Source of the DNA: Amblyomma americanum
Lineage: Eukaryota > Arthropoda > Arachnida > Ixodida > Ixodidae
Assembly: GCF_052857255.1 (NCBI RefSeq)
Contig: NC_135505.1
Coordinates: forward strand, 29,352,499 to 29,416,498
Length of the DNA stretch: 64,000 nt
Direction: 5' to 3'
Below are positions 11,034 through 23,190 of the stretch, piece by piece; position 1 is the first letter of the stretch; each line of letters begins with the position of its first letter. Made by a program: the position numbers and the translations under genes. Below the pieces are notes generated by a model. That model worked only from the letters and a program-made list of their open reading frames with translations, was not told the origin of the DNA and did no database searches.

Positions 11034-12074
11034 TGTGATGACCCCCATAATGCGCAGGTCCACACGGGACGGAGAGGCAAAGAGACACCGTATGGTTCAG
11101 TTTAAACAAACAGGTATATTCAATAATTACACATGATTAAGATTATACATCAGAGGCTGGGGCGTCCGAGCTTACGTGCCGACGACTTCATGGGGGCGAT
11201 GGAGTGGCTCCGGAGTTGGGCTCGAGCGGTTGCTGGCAGAAGCTGCACGCCGTCGGGCTTCGGCGCTGAAGGCCCTCTTGGCGAACGATGTCGTCCTCAG
11301 CTCAGCCTGGACTGCATCCGTTTACATGTGCTTTTAAGCACTTGATTAACAAAGGACTAAGGGCGGTCATTTCCAGTGGCCCGCCCAAAGCATCAATTCT
11401 CCAATCCAAAATAACATGCGAGATGGGGACAACTCCTTGGGTTGGGCTTAGCCTCGAACCCAGAGTCTGTTAACAATACAAACTAAATAAACAACAAAAA
11501 CGCCACCACTCTCTCTCAAGTGAGAGTATACACAGGCTCTCTCTTCGGAGCTAATTCACTAGCGCCTGTCTTTCCACATTCTTGGCGAGTACTGCCTGTC
11601 CGCCATGTCAGGTGTCCGTCACGGCCCTTCTGGGAATGCGCTTTTGTTCACGAGGCACGGCGGGAAGCTGTGGGTGCCTTCCCGGCGATAGCCCACGTCG
11701 AAAGGGGAAGGAGGGAAAGAATGTTGTCTTCGCGGTAGCGCATAGCGTCGGCTGTGGTACGGCGCGCTCTGGCCCGCTGACAGCTCCCTTGTCCTGGAAT
11801 GTGCCCGGGAGGGCCGCACCTGGAACGGCCACGCAAATTGGGGAGGATAAAGCCTGTTTCCCCGCGGCGGCGGCGGCGGGTCCGGTTGTTCTGGTCGTCA
11901 CTCAAATAGCATGGCTGGGTAATTGATGATGCCGCTGTCACGGCGGCGGGTCCCTTCGTTCTGGTCCTCACTCAAAGTGCATGGCTGGGTAATTGATGAT
12001 GCCGCTGTCATCTGGGTCTCCGTCTACGCCGCGCCGTGGAACGCGGAACCTCGCAGCAAACAAGGAATGTCACA
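11034..12074 (-). repeat. 5' LTR of the gypsy element
   Basis: Near-identical partner of 4348-5388, the same length with 9 substitutions and no indels seen. Confidence 0.93.
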
Positions 12075-13152
12075 GTTTATTAAAACGAAATACAAAATCG
12101 GTCATAAGTGTGTAAAATAACTTAGTGCGGTGCCCATGCTTAACGAAATTGTTATTTGTGACTCTCTGCTTAATAATGAAAAAATTATTGCTATTACCGG
12201 CTTTGGTACATTGCAAGTCCTGAGCTGACCCTACATGGAGTGTGCATGAGGATCAAAAAAGAAGGTCGTGCAGAAGGTTTATAGCGCAGCTCCAGTCCGG
12301 ACATTCTGCCACATGAAGCCACCTCCCCCCGCACCCTGAATTCCAAATGCTGATATGACGACAGGCTGGCATTAAATGGGGAACATTGAAACTGCCACTG
12401 TTCCAGCTTCATTACCCAGCCTGTGCACGCGAAATGCAATGAAGACTGCAGCAATCTCGGTACCGCGCTGAAACATACTGACAACGCTTCTTTTCCACAA
12501 GCGCATAATATAAGTAGTGAAGTAAGCACTTAGTAGTATTTGCTTCGTTTGCGCTTACGCTTTTCTAGCATCGGATACTGACCTCAAGGTAGTGTATTCA
12601 CAATACAGGGCCAGTGAATGCCTTGCTGCTGCTCGGGCACCTTTATTGAATGAGCATTCTTCCGTAGAGCACAAGAACATATCAGTTCATTTACTTATCC
12701 CCAAGTCGCTGGTTCTGGAGACAGCAGGTAACGGCTAATGAAGCCTGACGGGGCTTTTAATCGATGCATTTGCTACTTCACTTATCATGAAGCACACACT
12801 GAATATACAAAAAATCGAGTGAAACGTAGGCATACAATAAAATGCAGATTTTTCATATGTGTGCAAAATAAACATTTGCATGATGATTTCTATTTTACAT
12901 ATAGAATACAAGACAGCTATGAATTACAAGGAAGTGCTTATAAATTATAACTAAAAAACGACTACACATAAGCGTAGAGTGCACCACAGAAAATTAATAC
13001 ATAACAGAACTATTTTTGCACAATGAGAAATAATCACAGCAACGGCAAACAAAATAATGAGCCACTGGTGAGCTTAATAGAAGTACTATGCGGTAGTATT
13101 GCTTTTAGGCACATTATGCTTTGTTCTAGAACAAGTGATTTGCTAATGAAGT
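12075..13152. other. Unassigned AT-rich DNA
   Basis: No recognisable gene or repeat. The region 12740-13030 is especially A/T rich. Confidence 0.3.
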
Positions 13153-13908
13153 TCACAGGAACCGATGTGGTGCCATAACTGGAGGTGACAAATTGTTTAT
13201 CCCGGCAACTACCATCACAATGTCGTCCAGTAGTGCCAGCATTGTCCATAGAATCCTCATAACCAAAATCTTGAGAGTCTTTATTCGCTGTATGGCCCGC
13301 TCTACAGGCATCCATGCTCATGCAATTTTCTGTGTTTGCAGCGCGTCGTACTTGGCGATCTTCCTTTGCTTTTTATAGGGTGGCCTAATCAATCCAGTCA
13401 GAAGCTCTGCGCAGATTTCATGAATTAAGTCAGGGTTTGCCATAATAGGGTCTGGTATTGGCTCATTTTCTGTGATGCAGCCAATCTGCTCAAGTATGGA
13501 CTTGTCGGAGGCTCTTCCTGCATAGCCCTGACTTACTCGGGCGATTATTCCACCTTGTGTAACAGTTACTATATACTTTGCATGAAACCCTTTTTGTGAT
13601 ATTATGACTGCAGTGCACATTTGAGGCAACTCAGTTGGTCGACTGGTATTTCTGTAGATTAAAGGATTGCTCTGACATTGTTGAGCGGTTTGAAATATTT
13701 GGACATGTGTAACGAATACCTCTTTGGTAGGCTTACATGCGGTGCGATTATTTGACAGCACTGCAGTTTTTTCAGCAATGATGTTGCAGCATGTTATTGC
13801 TGAGAAACTGAAGAGGTGCCTCAGAAATGCATTCGAAATGTTTTGTTCTAGTTTTAGCGAAGTGGAAACAATCCTGTCCTTCTCCCACAGCTGAAATTTG
13901 TCAGACAC
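13153..13908 (-). pseudogene. DDE_Tnp_4-type transposase remnant (PIF/Harbinger-ISL2EU-like)
   Basis: Cut-and-paste transposase C-terminal half, minus strand. The stretch GGIIARVSQGYAGRASDK (residues about 117-134 of the upper frame) matches the 'SxxYxGRxSDK' block of DDE_Tnp_4 nucleases. The downstream LIRPPYKK, ALQTQKIA and VERAIQRIK blocks are also typical. The expected second acidic residue motif (A-D-x-G-F) is degraded to ANPDL. A single TGA at 13318-13320 interrupts the frame, after which it stays open to a TGA at 13153-13155, the natural end. The N-terminal part above 13908 is not recognisable and terminal inverted repeats were not found. This is a dead DNA transposon; assignment to the superfamily is from motif memory. 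Confidence 0.65.
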
Positions 13909-14732
13909 TGGCTACACCTTCTTATGACATGCCACAAGTGTATTAAGAATTTTCATTGATATCAGTCCTGTAAAATTATTTATGTTGCTGTCAATTATTG
14001 TATCTGCAAATCTATAAGGGAAGCTCCCAGACTATACTTGCACCGCTTTGTTTTCTTACAGGCGTGCACCTGAGGGAATTTCGAAAAAGCGTTGGAAATT
14101 GCCTTTTCTTCTTTGGGAAATTCCGCTGTTTCGACTATATCAGTTTTTAGAGGCGGGCACTTGCACTCTTGTTAATTAATATATTTTAGTCTGTTTATTA
14201 TGTTATTGTCTATTTTTCACGCCAATCCAAAAGCCTTGATTCACGGACTAGCATGTAATGCTTGTCTATGCAGAGAAGAGCCTTTTCCACCATGCACGGT
14301 AGCATACTGTGCGCAAGGAAATGAAAAAGTAGAAAGCTTACAGCTTTGTATTAGGGAATGAGAATGCGCAGCTATTACGTGAGTACATACACCGAGAGTA
14401 TATGGTACTTTGATTACATTGGAAAGCAGCAATAAGTTGCGGAAAAAAGCATTACCATAGTTTCACTGTCTTCATCAATTTGCATACTGAGAAAGCCCAA
14501 GCTGGTGTCTGAGGGCAGCGAATGCTCCTGTAATATAAGTGAAGTTAAGGTCTAACAGTTCAACACCGTAAAAGTCGAGAAGTTTACCATGCTGGTACCG
14601 AGTGATGATTCTAAACGTCGGCCGAACTTGGCTGTGTTGCTTGGTGAGGGCACAGGTGGTCCGCTGTGTGCACTCTGAAGTGTCTTCGTAGATATTAGCA
14701 TATACCCAAAAAACGTCATGCCTTTCTAAGGA
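13909..14732. other. Unassigned DNA
   Basis: Probably includes decayed 5' parts of the transposon just below, but no motif is readable. A 90-codon minus frame (14475-14747) is unrecognised. Confidence 0.25.
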
Positions 14733-14914
14733 CACAGTGTAGAACATACGTTAGCTCAGCGTCGGGAACGTCACACTTGCCTCTCCTCTGAGAGTACTTG
14801 CAAGCGAACTTCTTTGCAATCGTCACAGTGCAGAGCATACGTTAGCTCAGCGTCGGGCACGTCACACTTGCCTCTCCTCTGAGAGTACTTGCAAGCGAGC
14901 TCCTATGCATTCTT
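14733..14914. repeat. Tandem duplication, 2 x 91 bp
   Basis: CACAGTGYAGARCATACG starts at 14733 and again at 14824. The core ACGTCACACTTGCCTCTCC and the following 30 bp are identical in both units, with a few differences elsewhere. Confidence 0.85.
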
Positions 14915-15534
14915 CGCAGGTGGACCACTTGGGGAGGTGTTTTGACGGCCCTGCCACGTTTTTTAGTCGACATCTTTGAGATGGATACCTGGAAGCCACG
15001 AATTTTGTTTTCTACCGAGTACTCACCAGTTAAGTTCTCACTGCTTCTGTCACCTCCCAACCGTTGCTAGGGGCATTAATTGTAGGAATGAAGTGGTAGT
15101 GCTGGTTCACTGAATAAACTGCAAAATACGTAAGGAAAAAAGAGGCACTGGACATGCCAGCTGCTACAGCTTAATCATTTAAGCTGCGCGGAAGTAAAAA
15201 GCCAGTATAGAAGATAGACAAAACAGACACCAGCGATAAGCAGAAAGGATAGGGGGAAAAGCAGGATCTCTCTACATACCCACAACACCTGCATGAAAGG
15301 AAACGTCACTAACCTCGCAGTGGGTGCCTAAGTATTACATTAAAAAACCAAAACCTCAGTGTTCTGTGAAGAAGGGCAGTGGTCGAACCCGCAGCAGAAT
15401 TATGAAACGCAGCGGGAAGGTTTCTGTCCGTTCTGTCGGTTCCAATGCTAGCTTAAGCATTAAAAACATTCACTGATGCATCCGGCGTGGTTTCCCAGTC
15501 GCTTTCGCGTTCGGGTAGCGCAGTCGCATATTGT
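14915..15534. other. Unassigned DNA
   Basis: No gene or repeat family recognised. Confidence 0.3.
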
Positions 15535-15735
15535 GGCGGCGATCGCATTCTAGGCAAAACTGCTAATTGTTCCCTGTGCTTCGCGATGTCGGTGCACGTT
15601 TTAAGAGCTACGTATGGTTCAAATTCATCCGGTGCCATCAGTGTGCTCGTCATTATACGTTTCGGTTTTCTCCTACATCTAAATGCGACCTGGATGTTCA
15701 CGAGCCGAACGTCACCACTGAGCCACTACGGCGTG
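15535..15735 (+). repeat. Decayed SINE material (two pieces)
   Basis: GCGATGTCGGTGCACGTT at about 15583-15600 and the following 80 bp align loosely to the SINE core and type-B middle on the plus strand. At 15692-15732 a tRNA-like head (minus strand GCCGTAGTGGCTCAGTGG) points the other way. This looks like an old, rearranged or composite SINE. Confidence 0.4.
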
Positions 15736-17399
15736 TGATTAAAGATTCAAATTTGAATCTCAAGTAGTAAAACAGAGTACGCTTGTAAAATGAGTTTAAA
15801 TCGCATGCGTTGCGCACTAAAACTGCCGCCTTGGCACGCACCCTAAGCTACGGCAAAGAGGATCGGCGGACGCGTAATTACTCAGCGCGTAGTGTTGCCG
15901 GCGGTGAAAGGAAGACTTTTTCATGAGAAAAAAAGACTTCGAATACTATTCAAACCTTAGAAGAAATTGTGACACGCCCTGGAAGACAATATCATCAACA
16001 GCAAAATTCAAATCAATTCACTTCAATTTATTCTCCAGTTATACACTGGAACGTTCTCCGGGCTAGAAGGTCCGACTGGGGTTGACTGAGTCCCAGAGAC
16101 GTTTACAAAGCAGCGACAGCTTATATATACAGAGAAATGCTATACGGTAGGAATATACCGAGTGTATATATATAAAAAGTACATACAGAAATATACACAC
16201 AGAAAAGAGGACACAAATACTGAGTTATATAACCACAAAATGCGAGGGACAAGGCAAATATTGTTTACTGAAGTATTCATGTAGCTTTTTGCGCGAAAAG
16301 TTATTCAAATATTTATGGCGATTTATTATAACAGGTAGATTGTGCTTTGTGGACTGCAATTTAAAATTGGTGCAAAAATGAGGAATGAGCCAAGTGTTGG
16401 TGTTGCGGGTAGCAACATCGTGTTAATGGCTACATAGGGCCACGGTCGGCGTTTCTTCTTTGCCAATGCGGAGACCGGAAAATCTATACGGCTGTTAGGC
16501 GTCGGCCATTGTTGACAGAAGAAAATTTAACGAATTTCTTGATCTTTCCGTCTTGCTCAAACAAATTTGTGACAAAGCAGAAAATTGCTTTGGATTTCGC
16601 ACCTTCCTTGCAGGCCGCTCCATCGCACACAACGCACACAATCCAGCACTGAAGCTAAGGCTGCTTTCGATACAGTGCTCGTTCACGGCACCAATACTGC
16701 AAAAGTTCTGCTTGTGGCGGCAAGGTGCAGACCCAGATCCGTGGTGCAGGTGCAGCTCGCCAGAAGCTTCGTCTGCACGCTGGTTCCGCGGTTCCGTGCA
16801 ACACAGCGGCGCCATTACTGCACCTAGATCAGACCGGCTTAAATGAAGATGGCAGTGCAAAGGTGCTGTGAATCGAGAACTTGAGTGCAGGGCACCATGA
16901 ACCAATGCTGGCTGTGCAATGAACAACTGCTTAATCGAGTGTAGCTAACGGCACAAAGTACAGGCGGCATGCAGCGTCTTTATCAGCTCTGGCGTCTGCT
17001 AGGCGGAGCGAATATTCCTAGACAGTTTCTTGATTTCGCCGAAAGGCACCGCATGAAACGCTGGAGTCGTGAATAGACGAACGACGTGTATGGCACCGAG
17101 ACTGTATGAAGTGGCTGTGCTTGGCTTGCTGTGTGCATCATATGACCTTGCTTTTACGGGCGCTCTTTTCCTGCCACCTTCGAATCGTGCCATTGTTCTC
17201 CCCGGATCTTGGTAGGATAAGGTTGTCGTTTCGATTTAATACGGTGGATGTTTGGTGTTGGCACAGTCATCATTGTGATAAAGTACGCCATTTAGGTGGG
17301 CGGCGTGGTTGATATGCGACAGTCGCAGCGTTTCTGCTAAGTGGTTAGCCATGTTCAGATCGTGAAAGCGCTCAGTTATAGTAGTAGCAAGTCGATGAA
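15736..17399. other. Unassigned DNA
   Basis: Includes a TATA-rich stretch (16130-16190) and a 143-codon minus open frame (16495-16926) with no recognisable domain. The segment 16000-16500 may be an old non-LTR 3' end, but no coding block is readable. Confidence 0.25.
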
Positions 17400-17970
17400 C
17401 AGAGAAGGGGAAAGGAAGTTGCACAGGCCTGTGACTGGGGAGTTGTCACCCACACCACTGCCAGCGTGCCGATAGAAGAGAGGAGTATAGATGCAGGAGG
17501 AGAGGAAGGGGAGGAAGAGAGACAAGCGTAGCAGCAGGCGCAGTCGTAGCCATTTGCTGCCTTGGACTAGAAGAAACTGTCCAGACCCGTGCCTTCCAGG
17601 AAAGTGAGGAGGGACTGGATGTCCTGGGAAGCGTCGGGACCGGCGGGAAATAGGAGGGAACTTTCCGAATGTGCAGGACGACCCAAGGCCTTTTAGCTGG
17701 CAGCCAGTTTTGCCTGGTGGACGGCAAATACGGGGCAATCACGAAGCAGGTGGTCTGTCGTCTCCTCCGGGTGGCCGCAGTGGGAGCAGTCGGCAGTGGG
17801 AACTAATCCCTTCCGGCAGGGTATAGACCAAGTCCAAGAGCAGCCCACTCGGAGCCGCAGGAGGAGGGACCTCTGCCGTCTTGGGATACCCTTGTCTGGC
17901 AGGAGTTGTGGGGATGCGCCTTGGACACCCCCTCCTCAAGAAGTGGTGGACACAGAAAGAGAAGGACACA
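17400..17970 (-). pseudogene. C-terminal remnant of an RNase H-bearing non-LTR element
   Basis: Across two frames the minus strand shows a post-RNase H zinc-finger-like block of the form C-x2-C...ETTDHLL-x2-C-P around 17810-17740. It is followed by a proline/serine-rich tail. This block is typical of the ends of I/Jockey-type ORF2 proteins carrying RNase H. Frames are shifted near 17740. No RT core is visible, so only the end of the element survives. Confidence 0.45.
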
Positions 17971-18635
17971 GAATGCGCTGTGTGGCTGTCTCTACCGGTG
18001 TCGGGGTCTTCTTGGGAGCTTTTTTATCAAAACGTTTTTGATATGAGGCTTGAAGGGCGGGCAGTTCATACAAAGCGGCATGATGTTGCCGTTGCTGTCA
18101 TCAAAGAAAAATTGGCACATAGCTACTGTTGGTGATTGACCGCGTGTAAAAATGACATCCAGTTGGCATTGGGAGGTTTATGATGTGGTGCTGCGTCGCT
18201 GTCACTTCTGGGTCTCGGGAAGAAGAGAATGAGAGAGGGCAAAAGTCCTTGCTTATTTTTCAATACTTACGATGCAGAGTGTTGCGTTACGACCATAATG
18301 ACAATCGCAGCGTGAAGAAATGTGCCAGTAATAATCCCGCAAAATTTTACCCTCAGGAGTTCGTAGCGTCTTCTTGGAACGGGAACTCGGCTTCGGAGGT
18401 TCAAAGCACAAGTTAACAGTAACACCTATTGCCGCCACCTGTACAATTCTGTATGGCAATTCGAAGCTAAATAATGGCTAAGCGCGCACATAAACTTACA
18501 CGCGTCGGAGAGGCTCCACTGGCTGAATAAAAGTTTTTTTCGCCGCTAAATTTCTGTTTTGTGAGTTAAATTGAATTTTCATTTATTGCAAATAATGAAC
18601 CATGTGTTTGATCAATACGCAAAAAAAAAACACAC
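17971..18635. other. Unassigned DNA
   Basis: Nothing recognised. Confidence 0.3.
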
Positions 18636-18677
18636 TAAGTGCTGTGCGATGTAAGTGCACGTTAAAGATCACAGGCG
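18636..18677 (+). repeat. SINE type A, left half (split by the I element)
   Basis: GTGCTGTGCGATGTAAGTGC and GTTAAAGATC match the SINE core. The tRNA head is missing or eroded. The copy resumes at 25045 after the 6.36-kb insertion. Confidence 0.75.
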
Positions 18678-18747
18678 AGGAGGAGGAGGAGGAAGAAAAA
18701 CTTTTATTGCTCTATTAAGAAGAGGTGTTAGCGGCTTTCGAATGTCT

Positions 18748-21700
18748 TCACCGCTTGGGCTGAAGTCCCGGTTGATCCGGTGGTTGGTTCCCTTGTTCCA
18801 GGGCCCCACTGAACCGTGCCACCTCGCATGCGTGCTGCACTAGTCCTCTTTGGACCAACAGCTCGCTGCTAATGCAGGCCCTCCCATTGTTCCACATTGT
18901 GCTCTTAACATATGGAAGGAGAAGTTGTTCTTGCATTCCCCTGTGATGTGGTATAACGTGGGGGTTGCCCCGCACCACGTGCATGTGTCCGCGTATTGGT
19001 TCGGATACATTTTGTGGAGTGTGTGTAAGTTGTGGAAGGTTCCTGTCTGCAGTCTTCGCCAGCCGACTGCTTCGTGTTGTGTTAAGAGTGGGTGTGGCGA
19101 GGAATACGTTATTTTCCTGCCTCTGTGATAATTCAGTATATCCGCGAACGTTGCCTCTATCGTCGTGGTGGGTTCCGAGTCCGTTGATGTGTCCGCACGG
19201 TTAGTAAGCTCGGGAGCTAGATCATCAGGTCTCTGGTTCCCCTTCACTCCGGCGTGTCCCGGTACCCAGAAAATCTTATGTTGTATTTGTGTGCTTGGGG
19301 GCCCTGCTTGGAGGTTTTTTCGCAGCGCCCCTTTGCCGACTCCACCTGCGGTGTAGTGTCTGCATGCCGTTTTTGAGTCCGTGAGAATTGTGAGCGACTC
19401 GTTCCTACGGTACCCTTCCGCTATCGCGAGAGCTACGGCGGCTTCTTCCCCCTCGGATACCCTACAGCCTCTCAGTGTTGCGCAGGTGATCATGTCACCT
19501 TTGTGGTTCGCCACCACTGACGCAACTCTGTGTTCTTTAGAGTTTCTGTTCCACGGATGTAGGGCCGCATCCGTATATACTACGTTTTTGTCAATCGCGA
19601 GGTGCTTTTCTACATATTCTGCCCTTGCGGCTCGCCTTGCCGTGTGCAAGTTTGGGTCCGTGTTCCTGGGTAGGGGGCACACCCTGATGGTTTGGCGAAT
19701 GTAATCGGGGATGCTCGCTTCACTATCTTCTGTTTCGTTACTGATGTATCCCAACCTTAGGAGGAGCGCTCGGCCGGTGGTCGACTGCTGGAGCCTATAC
19801 AGCTGTGCACCGAGTTGCACTTCTTTCAGTTCTTCGAAGGTGTTGTGGATTCCCAGCTTTAGCAGTTTTTCGTTGGACGCATTTCTTGGCAGGTTCAGCG
19901 CCGTCTTGAATGCCTTTCTGATGAGTGTGTCTGCTTGTTCTTTTTTATGTTGTGTCATGTTGTGGTAGGGAAGCGAGTATGTGATGCGGCTGACCACTAG
20001 GCTCTTGATCAGCTTGATTGTGTCGCTTTCCTTCATGCCGGGCCTTCTCTGCGATACCCTAGTAATCATTCTGCTGACTTGCTGCGTTGATTGTTGGAGG
20101 AGGCTTAGGGTGTGGCTGCACCTTCTGCCGCATTGGATCCACATTCCTAGGACCCTTATCATGCTGCGTTCTGGGAGAACTTGCCCTTCTAGCCGTATTG
20201 CGATCTTCTCCTTGGGTGGCTTTTTGTCAACGCGCAGGACCTCCGATTTCTCGCTAGAGCATGCGAGTCCTCTATCTCTGACATATCGTTCGACGCATGT
20301 CGCCGCTTGCTGGATTAGTTCTTCTTTCTGGCCTAGCGATCCGTGGTTGATCCAAATCGTGATATCATCCGCATACATAGCATGCTGGATTCCCTCGATT
20401 CGGCTCAGCTCGCGGGCTAGTCCGATCATGGCTATGTTGAAGAGGACTGATGCGATTACGGATCCCTGCGGGGTGCCTTTGTTTGGCGTTTCAAAGACAT
20501 CGCTCCGCAGGTATCCCCGTCCCACCGTTGCCGTGCGGTTTGACAGGAATGCCCTCACTTAGTCATGTACTCTTTTGCCGCAGTGGGTTATGGTTAGTTC
20601 CTCCATGATGGCGCTGTGGCTGACGTTATCGAACGCGCCCTTGATGTCTAGGGCCATTATGATGTTCTCTCCTCTCTTGGGGATGATGTCGAGTACCTCC
20701 TCCTTGATTTGCAGGAGGATATCCTGCGTCGATAGGTTCGTTCTGAAGCCGAACATGCTGTGCGGGTACAGATCTTCGTCTTCGAGGTACTGTTGTATTC
20801 TACTCGTGATTACCCTTTCGTAGAGCTTGCCCAGGCACGACGTTAGTAAGATGGGCCGCAGGTTCTCCATTTGTAGCTTTTTGCCGGTTTGGGTATCATT
20901 AACACCTCCGCGTGTTTCCGTGCTTAGGGCACCGTTCCCGCTAGCCACTGCGCGTTGACGTAGTCCGTGAGTTGGACTACCGCTTCTTCTCTAAGGTTGC
21001 GAATTAGGGAGTTTTTAATCTTGTCTGCTCCGGCTGCGTGTTTTTAGTCACGGCCCTGATCGCTGCGTATACTTCTTCCTTCTTTATTGGCCTGTCGAGG
21101 TGCGGGTTTTCCTTTCCTTTATACTCTTCTTTATATCCCTGTAGCTTGTCAGTGCCGTAGCACTTCTTTTTGACCGCCGCGAGTATCTCTTCGTCCGTTC
21201 CATCGAATTGGTGAATTAATCTTTGTATGGCTTTGCCGCTTTCTGCTTTTGTCTTGGTTGGTTCCGTGAAGGCTTTGAGTATGCGGCATGTTTTGGCAGT
21301 GCTGAGCGTGCCGTTCAGCGAGCTGCTGAACTGCTCCCACCCTTGCCTGGCCAGCTGTGTCGCGTAATCCTCCGCTTTTTGTGTAATCTCCGCGATCTTC
21401 GTTTGCAGCTTCCTGTTTAGTTCCTGCCGCTTCCACCTTTTCGTGAGTCCGCGTCTTGCTTCCCAAAGTCTGAGTAGCCGTGGGTACACTTCCGGTGTAG
21501 CTTCTATTCTGTGAATTTCCTGCGCATGTTGCTCCTTTATTCGTCTGGGTTGCGTGCTCCACTCCTCTATTGAGGTAATTTCGCCCTGTAGCTGTCAGCA
21601 GGTTTCTCCCACTCGGCCTGCCGCACTCCCCTAACAAAGGTTAGGTCTGGACAGGTGCCGGGGCTAACGCTGCTGCCTAGTCGCGTTGGCTGATTTTCGT

Positions 21701-22208
21701 CCGTTACCAGGGTGCAGTTTGTATTTTCTGCTGCAACGCATATTAGTTGCCCCTTTTTCTCGCCTTTCTGGTAGCCCCACCTAGGGCTCCTCGCATTGAA
21801 GTCCCCGGCTATGTGGAGTGTGTTTGACTTTGCTAAGTTGCCCGCTTCAGCGAAAAGTTTGCTAAAATTGCCAATTTTCTGTTTGGGTGGACTTTATATG
21901 TTTACTATGAAGGTGCTTTTCGCTTTGTGTTGCCTTTTGGGTATGATTTTCGTAATTACGTGCTCAATTCCTGTGTCTGCAATTTCATCATGTGCTATGG
22001 TAACTAGGTTTTTGTTAATTATGGTCGCTGTGCGTCCGCTTTCCTGACATTGTTATCCTTTTAGTGTTGGTATTGTGTTGGTTTCCTTTAACATTATTGT
22101 GCCTGGTGGTGTTCTCTGTGCGTGGATAAACTGTTGCAGGAGTCCCTGCTTACGCCGGTAGCCCCTGAAATTCCACTGCCAGATGCTTAGTGTTTTGTGT
22201 CCTGCCAT
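18748..22208 (-). pseudogene. I-element ORF2: endonuclease, RT, RNase H
   Basis: ORF2 nicks target DNA and reverse transcribes element RNA. It starts at ATG 22208 with the WQWNFRGYRRKQ block typical of tick I-like ORF2. The endonuclease motif GDFNARSPRWG lies near 21760. RT (20900-19900) shows MENLRPILLTSC, IIMALDIKGAFDNVSH and the catalytic MYADDITIW (about 20390-20360). RNase H (19600-19200) has YTDAALH, SEGEEAA, ILTDSKTA and PGHAGVKGN. A C-x2-C..H..C zinc-like block is near 18960-19000. A TAA at the RVHD*VRAFLSN position (about 20559-20561) and frameshifts near 21000 and 18840 inactivate it. The 20558-18840 stretch remains open for 572 codons. Confidence 0.85.
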
Positions 22209-22466
22209 GCTGATCTGCTGTTGTTGTTCTTACTTTGGTTTTCGGCTCCGAATCTTCTTTCAATAAAAAGCCTGTCCCTGGCATTGTTGGTGATTTTGTG
22301 CATGTTTTGTCTTTTGATAAAGCTGCGGAAGTGTTGATTTTCTTGTTGTTGCTGTGCCTGTATACTCTGCACGCCTTGAATTTGCGTCTGCATGGCTTGC
22401 ATTTGTGTTTGCATGCTCTGCATAAAACTTTTCATCTGTGCTTCGAAGCTATTGCCTACTATTGGT

Positions 22467-22488
22467 GGGGGGGGGGGGGGGGGGGGGG
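22467..22488. repeat. 22-bp poly-G run
   Basis: Uninterrupted G from 22467 to 22488, inside ORF1 of the I element (C-run in element sense). It could expand or collapse in sequencing. Confidence 0.9.
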
Positions 22489-22679
22489 TGTTGGGCTCCG
22501 TGGTTGCTGTGGTGCCAGCGGGGGACGGGCTGCCCTAAGAGCCTGTAGCTCACTTATCTTTTCCTTTAGTTGTCTATTTTGCTCTCTGCTGAGTTCTAGT
22601 TCTTTCCTGAGCGTTTTGATTTCTTCATCTTTTTGTTTTCGTTGCTATTTGCCCAGATTGCGGAAAAAGTGATTTGGAA

Positions 22680-23190
22680 GGGCCTGAAGCTGAAGCTATC
22701 AATTATCCTTCTATTAATACACTGAAAAGATTTTTGCGCGAAATTTTCATTGTGCGGTAGTAGTTGGTCTCACGGTTTTTTGTGAATTTCTATAAAGTGT
22801 ACTTTCTTTTAGAACAACTACTTTCTTTTCGAGTAACTATACTTGATTTATGTTCATCATACTTATTTGTTGTACATTATTGATTATAAGTGTCTCTCCT
22901 GATGGATTCTGTATTTTCTGATGGTTTCCGCACAGGGTTTTGCTAAAATGGTTTTATTTTGTTTAAATATTGGCACGAGTGTTGTGCACAATTTCAAACA
23001 TCATACTAAATTGTTTTCGCTCAAAGTGCTTTGTTCGTTTTTTCTTCGTTAGTTTATTATTTGTTTATTCGGAGTGCATCGCTACAAACTTTGTTATGGG
23101 GTCAGGGGACCCAGCCAGGTACAAGTTTTGTACGTTTTGTCCCGGCCTTAGTTTTCTGTACTGAGAACTAAAATGTTAATAAAACTCTAA
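22680..23190. other. AT-rich insert within I-element ORF1
   Basis: About 510 bp of A/T-rich, stop-dense DNA between the SR-rich segment of ORF1 and its C-terminal coiled coil. Its base composition is unlike the GC-rich flanks. It could be a MITE or an intron-like insert. I did not find clear terminal repeats or a target duplication, so the limits are approximate. Confidence 0.4.

Larger units (their letters stand above)
4348..12074 (-). mobile_element. Ty3/gypsy LTR retrotransposon, nearly complete
   Basis: This 7.7-kb element lies on the minus strand. It has two 1041-bp LTRs (4348-5388 and 11034-12074) with termini TGTGA...TCACA and 9 differences that I counted, about 99.1% identity, so the insertion is fairly recent. 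The flanks carry a 4-bp duplication GTTT (4344-4347 and 12075-12078). In element order it has the 5' LTR, a tRNA-Leu-like primer binding site, gag, a -1 frameshift site, protease, reverse transcriptase, RNase H, integrase, a polypurine tract and the 3' LTR. There is no envelope frame. It is disabled by two in-frame stops in pol and by hairpin element H2 inserted between protease and reverse transcriptase. Confidence 0.93.

Noticed and set aside
19381..20562. Plus-strand frames of 82-193 codons
   Set aside because: Antisense shadows of the I-element RT and RNase H.
22467..22488. Poly-G run as a regulatory G-quadruplex
   Set aside because: It lies in decayed ORF1 of a retrotransposon and is length-unstable; no evidence for function.
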